64,000 nt of DNA, from contig JAAXZN010000054.1 in assembly GCA_012719855.1 (NCBI GenBank), positions 1 through 64,000 on the forward strand, given 5' to 3'. Origin of the DNA: Serratia liquefaciens. GTDB lineage: Bacteria > Pseudomonadota > Gammaproteobacteria > Enterobacterales > Enterobacteriaceae. The notes under the pieces are model-generated. The model had not been told where the DNA came from, did no database searches, and saw nothing but the letters and a program-made list of their open reading frames with translations. Shown in pieces: positions 59,694-64,000 of this stretch; position 1 is the first letter of the stretch, and the number at the start of each line of letters is the position of its first letter. Position numbers and translations under genes: made by a program.

Positions 59694-60122
59694 TCAGAAA
59701 TCGTCCATTTGCGCCGTTGCCGCCGGACGGGCAAGCGCAATCGCCTCACCGCCCTGCGCCACCAGCTCCTGTGCCGCCAGTTGAACATCCTTTCCTTCCA
59801 GCAATTCGGCACTCATCAGCAACATCGGGAAATTCACGCCGGTCACCACCGCTATCGGCACTGGCGTATTGGGATCAAAGGCGTGACGGCAGGCCACGTT
59901 GTACGGCGTACCGCACAGCATGTCGCACAGCACCAACACGCCATCGGCCCCGTCGCTCACCCGGAGCAGTTCGTCAGCAAAATCCTGCTTGAAAGCCTCG
60001 ATACCGGCGCCTTCACTCAGACCGACATGGCTGGTCCCCGGCAACTCGCCGTAAACCATGTGCGCGCTGCTCAGTAACGCCTCGGCCAGCGGCCCATGAG
60101 AAGTCACAATCACTCTCAACAT
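59694..60122 (-). CDS. PTS mannose/sorbose-family EIIA
   Basis: This 142-residue EIIA domain protein begins LRVIVTSHGPLAEALLSSAHMVYG, with phosphorylatable His9. It then has VLVLCDMLCGTPYNVACR and VVTGVNFPMLLMSAELLEG, family segments. It starts 5 bases after the manA-like gene stops, so it is transcribed with it. Confidence 0.94.
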   Translation of the reverse strand: MLRVIVTSHGPLAEALLSSAHMVYGELPGTSHVGLSEGAGIEAFKQDFADELLRVSDGADGVLVLCDMLCGTPYNVACRHAFDPNTPVPIAVVTGVNFPMLLMSAELLEGKDVQLAAQELVAQGGEAIALARPAATAQMDDF

Positions 60123-60127
60123 AATGT

Positions 60128-61897
60128 TTATCCCCTTACCCAGGCTTTGATGGTGCCCAGGGTTTTACCCAGGCTGCGGCCATGAGGACTGATGCGATAC
60201 GCCCCTACCGCAGCCGGGACGATGAAGGTTTCCGCGTAATGCACCACGAAGGGAGCAAAATGGCCCTCAGGGCTTTCAACCACGGCCTCTTCCCCTTCCA
60301 CCAGGTTCAGCACGTTCACTCGTCCTTCGGTATGGTGCAACACCGGTTCACTGAACCAGTGACGGCGGGTTTCGATAAATTCGCGCTCGTGCAGGCCGGT
60401 TCGCTCTTCCTGCCAGCCTTGCCCTTCAGCAACCGTTTCAATCCGGTTGACCAGATGCTCCGTTGCCCAGTCGGTGTCGCATTGCCAGTTGATCACCTGC
60501 TCACCGTGCTGCAGATGCACCGGGCGCGGCAGGCCATCTAACCCCACACGGCCCCAGTCCCACAGTTTGAAGGTGAAAATGTACGGCGTAGCGCTGATCT
60601 CCAGCACCATGGTACCCGCACCTGAGCAGTGCACCGTTCCTGCCGGGATCAGGAAGTGGTCGTGTTTGCGCGCCGGGAAGCGGTTCACAAAACGGCGATC
60701 GTCGAACGCCTTTTCGCCTCTTTGGGCGGCGGCCAGATCGGTCATCATCGCCTGCGGATCGGTGCCGTTTTTCATCCCCAGATACACTTCGGCATCCTGC
60801 TCTGCCGCCAGAATGTAATAGCTTTCATCCTGGGTATAGTGCATACCGAAATGCTGTTGGATGTATTCCGTCAGCGGGTGCACCTGGAAGCTGAGGTTTT
60901 GCCCGCCGACGGTGTCCAGCAGGTCAAAACGGATCGGGAATTCGGCGCCGAAGCGTGCGTGCACCCGATCGCCCAGCAGGGGCCTAGGGTATAACAGCAC
61001 CAAATCTTGTGAGGGGATCTCGACCCGAACGTCACCAAAACGCATTAGCAGGCTGTTTTCCTCGGGCACGCAGTCAAAACACCACGCGTAGTTGGCTGCC
61101 GTCGGGTCGAGATCGAACTGTTGTTTCATCCATTGACCGCCCCAGATGCCGGGGTCAAAAAAGGGCACGACGCGGAACGGACGTTGGGTGACCTGCTGCA
61201 AACCAGCGTGGAATGCTTCACCGCTCACGGCCTTGGGCTTACCTGCCTGGTTGGTATCCAACACCAGGTCCGCACGCTGCAACAACGGGGTTTTATGGCG
61301 ATCGAACACCCGCCATTCCACAAAAAAGGCCCGCTTGTAACGACGCAACACGTCTTCGTCCACATTGGTTACGCCCCAGTTGCCCAGTTCGCCACGGCGA
61401 AAACGCTGCTGGATTTCCCAGCGAGCCATGTCGGCATACACCAGCACATCGCCCTCGGCGATCAACGCCGCACCGGGTCCGTAAATCACTACCAGGCCAC
61501 TTTCGACGCTCGCAATTTGATCGCGCAGCTGCTTCACGCGCTCATCATCAAAAAACTCAGGCAGTTGATGGCATGACAACACGCCAAAAACACGATCATC
61601 GGTTAAGTTGCGCTCAATCATCGCGTGAATATGCGATTCATCATGTTTGGCAAACTCGGCGTTAATACTGCTGGCTGGCTGCAGCGGATGGATAAAATTC
61701 TCGCTCAGCTCTGCCAAATTCACCCCAGGGTAGCAATCCACCACCAACAGGGTTTTGCGTAACCCGAGGGCGGCAACCTTGCGGCTGACAGCCTCGACCA
61801 CCGCCGGCCAACCTTGCCAGGCGGCATGATCAAAGCCCTGAACCGCCACTTCCGGGTGCTTGTCATAGCTCGTTGCGTTGCACTGTTGCTCTGTCAT
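60128..61897 (-). CDS. Class I mannose-6-phosphate isomerase-like protein with extra N-terminal domain
   Basis: The C-terminal ~380 residues are a type I ManA domain: GGQNLSFQVHPLTEYIQQHFG (about 335, metal ligands), YYILAAEQDAEVYLGM, LIPAGTVHCSGAGTMVLEIS (about 422), and the C-terminal cupin FAPFVVHYAETFIVPAAVGAY. The N-terminal ~200 residues (VEAVSRKVAALGLRKTLLVV and on) form a separate domain that recalls nucleotide/uridine-kinase-like folds but has no P-loop. Total 589 residues, against ~390 for E. coli ManA. It heads the PTS operon, so its substrate is probably the imported sugar phosphate. The ATG at 61897 is preferred over a GTG at 61915. Confidence 0.85.
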   Translation of the reverse strand: MTEQQCNATSYDKHPEVAVQGFDHAAWQGWPAVVEAVSRKVAALGLRKTLLVVDCYPGVNLAELSENFIHPLQPASSINAEFAKHDESHIHAMIERNLTDDRVFGVLSCHQLPEFFDDERVKQLRDQIASVESGLVVIYGPGAALIAEGDVLVYADMARWEIQQRFRRGELGNWGVTNVDEDVLRRYKRAFFVEWRVFDRHKTPLLQRADLVLDTNQAGKPKAVSGEAFHAGLQQVTQRPFRVVPFFDPGIWGGQWMKQQFDLDPTAANYAWCFDCVPEENSLLMRFGDVRVEIPSQDLVLLYPRPLLGDRVHARFGAEFPIRFDLLDTVGGQNLSFQVHPLTEYIQQHFGMHYTQDESYYILAAEQDAEVYLGMKNGTDPQAMMTDLAAAQRGEKAFDDRRFVNRFPARKHDHFLIPAGTVHCSGAGTMVLEISATPYIFTFKLWDWGRVGLDGLPRPVHLQHGEQVINWQCDTDWATEHLVNRIETVAEGQGWQEERTGLHEREFIETRRHWFSEPVLHHTEGRVNVLNLVEGEEAVVESPEGHFAPFVVHYAETFIVPAAVGAYRISPHGRSLGKTLGTIKAWVRG

Positions 61898-61930
61898 ATC
61901 CTTCTGCCTATGCACTGAATAGATAGAAAA

Positions 61931-61948
61931 AGATTAATCGATTAACCT
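61931..61948. promoter_or_regulatory. LacI-type operator upstream of the manA-like/PTS operon
   Basis: AGATTAATCGATTAACCT is an 18-bp near-perfect palindrome (one mismatched pair) around the core TTAATCGATTAA. It lies 34 bases before the manA-like start. It matches the cupin-operon operator, which is identical over ATTAATCGATTAACCT. Confidence 0.8.
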
Positions 61949-62019
61949 CAAGACAAACAGGCTGATTAACGAGATTAACTTCATATAACTGATAATAACC
62001 TGATGAAAACCCCATAAAT

Positions 62020-62035
62020 TGTGATGTTCATCACA
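62020..62035. promoter_or_regulatory. CRP site in the manA-like/lacI divergent region
   Basis: TGTGATGTTCATCACA is a perfect match to the CRP consensus TGTGA-N6-TCACA. Its centre lies about 58 bases before the probable lacI-type transcript start, near the class I position, so cAMP-CRP activation of the cluster is expected. Confidence 0.85.
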
Positions 62036-62050
62036 CTTTATTTAGCGAGA

Positions 62051-62081
62051 TTACACAGACAAAGGTTAATCGATATACCTT
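62051..62081 (+). promoter_or_regulatory. Promoter and operator of the lacI-type gene
   Basis: TTACAC (62051) and TATACC (62074) with a 17-base spacer form a weak sigma-70 promoter. AAGGTTAATCGATATACCTT (62062-62081) is a 20-bp palindrome with two mismatched pairs and overlaps the -10. It shares the core of the other two operators, implying autoregulation. Confidence 0.7.
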
Positions 62082-62112
62082 GATGCAAGAGCCAGTATCG
62101 ACAGGAGATAAA

Positions 62113-63138
62113 ATGAGCACCATAACCTTGGCGGATGTCGCCGCATACGCAAAAGTCTCCACCGCCACGGTTTCGATGGTATTGCGCAACCGTGGCCGTA
62201 TTTCGGATGAAACACGCAAGCGTGTACTGAGCGCCATCGATCATCTGGGCTACGTTTATAATCAGACTGCGGCAAACCTGCGCAATCGCAGCAGCAACCA
62301 GGTCGGCCTGCTGCTGCACGATATCACCAACCCCTTTTATGCCGAGATGACCGCCGGGCTGAGCCAGGAAATGGAGCGTCATCAACTGATGCTGTTTCTG
62401 GCCAACAGCGAAGAGTCGGCCGACAGGCAGCAAAAATTTGTCGACTCGCTGCTGCAAAACAGTGCCAGCGGCATGGTGCTGTGCGCCGCACGCCAGACGC
62501 CGAGCCTGTTTTTTGAAACGCTGAAACGCCGTAAGATCCCGGCCATCATGGTGGTCAGGCCGGTGGCCGATGCGCACTTTGACTTTGTCGGCACCGATAA
62601 CTTCCTCGGCACGCAGTTGGCAACCCAGCATCTGTTGGATCTCGGTCACCGCAATATCGCTTTCATCGGGGGCTCCATCAACTCCACCACCCGCGCGCAG
62701 CGATTGGGGGGTTACACCAGCAAACTGCTGGAACGGGGCATTATGGTCAAGGGAGAATGGATCGTGGACAGCGAAGCCAGCCAAAGCTCCGGCGCCAAGG
62801 CCGCGGAACAGTTGTTGATGGCCCGTCCGGAAATCACGGCGGCATTATGCTATCAGGACATTGTCGCGTTGGGCGTTATGCAGACATTACGCAAACTCGA
62901 CCGCCAGATTGGCCGTGATTTCGCGCTGATAGGGTTTGATGATATTACCGAAGCGTCATTGGTGCAGCCGGGTTTGACCACCGTATCGGTGGCCTCACGC
63001 GAGATCGGCCGCAAAGCGGGGGAACTGCTGTATAGCCGTATTCAGGGCAATGATGAACCGCCAAAACGCATCATCCTGCCGCCTTCGTTGGTGATCCGTC
63101 AATCCTGCGGCTTTGCCGATCAATCTACGCCGGCCTGA
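62113..63138 (+). CDS. LacI-family repressor of the sugar PTS/isomerase cluster
   Basis: The 341-residue protein has a LacI helix-turn-helix and hinge helix at the N-terminus (TLADVAAYAKVSTATVSMVL, then ISDETRKRVLSAIDHLGYVY and NQTAANLR) and a periplasmic-binding-like effector domain (VGLLLHDITNPFYAEMTAGL, FVGTDNFLGTQLATQHLLD, ALIGFDDITEASLVQPGLTT). The ATG at 62113 follows AGGAGA by 7 bases; an earlier in-frame ATG at 62080 lies on the operator. It is divergent from the manA-like/PTS operon. The three shared palindromes are its likely targets. Confidence 0.92.
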   Translation: MSTITLADVAAYAKVSTATVSMVLRNRGRISDETRKRVLSAIDHLGYVYNQTAANLRNRSSNQVGLLLHDITNPFYAEMTAGLSQEMERHQLMLFLANSEESADRQQKFVDSLLQNSASGMVLCAARQTPSLFFETLKRRKIPAIMVVRPVADAHFDFVGTDNFLGTQLATQHLLDLGHRNIAFIGGSINSTTRAQRLGGYTSKLLERGIMVKGEWIVDSEASQSSGAKAAEQLLMARPEITAALCYQDIVALGVMQTLRKLDRQIGRDFALIGFDDITEASLVQPGLTTVSVASREIGRKAGELLYSRIQGNDEPPKRIILPPSLVIRQSCGFADQSTPA

Positions 63139-63149
63139 TGCCGGCGTAG
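63125..63149 (+). terminator. Terminator hairpin overlapping the lacI stop codon
   Basis: CTACGCCGGC and GCCGGCGTAG form a perfect 10-bp stem with a 5-nt loop, and the lacI-type TGA is inside it. A short T-tract (ACCTTTAACC) follows. It lies between convergent genes and may serve both. Confidence 0.65.
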
Positions 63150-63154
63150 TACCT

Positions 63155-63937
63155 TTAACCGACCTGTACCGACAGCATACTCAGTGCGCTCATCTCGATA
63201 CCCTCCACCGGCAGGGTTATCGCCTCTTTGCCGTCCCAACTGCCCAGTACGTATAACAGCGGCAGGTAGTGTTCCGGCGTAGGGTTAGACAGCGCCGCGC
63301 CTTCATGCTGCATAAAATTGACCAGCGGGTGGTTATCCCCCTGATAATTCAGGTTATCACGCACAAACCGATCAAACGACGTTGCCCACGGATAAGGGGT
63401 AGCGTCACCCTGCCATTTCACCATCCGCAGGTTATGCACCACGTTGCCGCTGGCGACGATCATCACCCCCTGGTCACGCAGCACCGCCAGTTTACGGCCC
63501 AGTTCATAATGGTATTCCGCCGGTTTGGTTCCGTCGATGCTGAGCTGCACGATGGGAATATCCGCCTCAGGATACATTTTAATCAACACGCCCCAGGTGC
63601 CATGATCCAAGCCCCATTCACTGTCGTCTGCCGTGACGGCGATCGGCGCCAACACTTGCTGGATCTGCGCCGCCAGCTCAGGGGAGCCGGGCGCCGGATA
63701 CCGGGTATCGAACAGCGCCTGCGGGAAGCCGCCAAAGTCATGAATGGTTTTTGGGTTTTCCATCGCGGTCACTGCGGTGCCACGAGTGTACCAGTGAGCG
63801 GAAACGGCAATGATGGCCTTCGGGCGCGGCAGCGTTTCACCCAGATGACGCCAGGCCTGGGTATAGCGGTTTTCTTCCAGCGCGTTCATCGGACTACCGT
63901 GGCCGAGAAAAAGTGCAGGCATACGAGAGCTGTTCAT
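63155..63937 (-). CDS. ygiD: 4,5-DOPA dioxygenase extradiol family protein YgiD
   Basis: This LigB-type class III extradiol dioxygenase of 260 residues is collinear with E. coli YgiD, which can cleave L-DOPA between C4 and C5 to betalamic-acid precursors. It starts SSRMPALFLGHGSPMNALEE (first metal His). It has IAVSAHWYTRGTAV (second His, about 54) and the later MIVASGNVVHNLRMVKW. A start at 63937 matches the family; the open frame extends 9 codons further. It sits after ygiC in E. coli and here is pushed apart by the sugar cluster. Bases 63938-64000 hold its promoter side. Confidence 0.93.
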   Translation of the reverse strand: MNSSRMPALFLGHGSPMNALEENRYTQAWRHLGETLPRPKAIIAVSAHWYTRGTAVTAMENPKTIHDFGGFPQALFDTRYPAPGSPELAAQIQQVLAPIAVTADDSEWGLDHGTWGVLIKMYPEADIPIVQLSIDGTKPAEYHYELGRKLAVLRDQGVMIVASGNVVHNLRMVKWQGDATPYPWATSFDRFVRDNLNYQGDNHPLVNFMQHEGAALSNPTPEHYLPLLYVLGSWDGKEAITLPVEGIEMSALSMLSVQVG

Positions 63938-64000
63938 ACAAGATCCTTGGTCAGTCGCAAACATGATGGGGACTAGACTACGCCGTTTGCCACGGCGACA

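Overview
The window is a chromosome segment of a gamma-proteobacterium of the order Enterobacterales. The backbone follows the E. coli K-12 order exbBD-metC-yghB-yqhCD-dkgA ... ygiQ ... ftsP-plsC-parC-mdaB-ygiN-parE-yqiA-cpdA-yqiB-nudF-tolC-ygiBC-ygiD. The proteins match their E. coli counterparts closely but not at same-species level. The extended N-terminus of ExbB, the high GC and the many sugar-uptake inserts point to Serratia or a close Yersiniaceae relative. The genus is an inference from memory of such genomes. I saw no rRNA, tRNA, CRISPR array, transposase or prophage gene.

Layout. 0-7.5 kb: backbone (exbDB under a Fur-like box, metC, yghB, yqhC/yqhD, dkgA). 7.5-25.6 kb: a large accessory block. 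It holds an amidohydrolase, a homologue of cofactor-free quinolone dioxygenases, a cellobiose-type PTS with a 6-phospho-beta-glucosidase, a five-gene sugar ABC/dehydrogenase/mutarotase operon, a sugar MFS with a giant DUF5107-TPR protein, and a divergent ROK regulator. 25.7-28.5 kb: mltE/emtA and ygiQ. 28.7-32.8 kb: a YegV-like sugar kinase and a xapAB/xapR nucleoside locus. 32.8-46.1 kb: backbone (ftsP, plsC, parC, mdaB-ygiN, a LysR gene, parE-yqiA-cpdA-yqiB-nudF, tolC), with no qseBC or ygiW between parC and mdaB. 46.3-53.8 kb: an insert between tolC and ygiB with an orphan mannonate-dehydratase-like gene and a complete dihydroxyacetone module (gldA-dhaKLM plus dhaR). 54.2-56.0 kb: ygiBC. 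56.1-63.1 kb: an insert between ygiC and ygiD with two cupin sugar-phosphate isomerases, a mannose-family PTS, a two-part ManA-like protein and a LacI regulator. 63.2-63.9 kb: ygiD.

The most interesting unit is the last insert. Three copies of a palindrome centred on TTAATCGATTAA lie in front of the cupin pair, in front of the manA-like/PTS operon and in front of the lacI-type gene. One copy fits in the spacer of a recognisable promoter. A perfect CRP site lies in the divergent control region. This looks like a self-contained regulon that imports a hexose as its phosphate and passes it through up to three unrelated-fold isomerases. The substrate cannot be read from the sequence.

Other points are a 15-bp perfect inverted repeat upstream of the dha operon, a DhaR without the GAFTGA loop, an HOD-type alpha/beta hydrolase with its catalytic residues kept, and a xapR homologue with no standard start codon next to its strong Shine-Dalgarno sequence.
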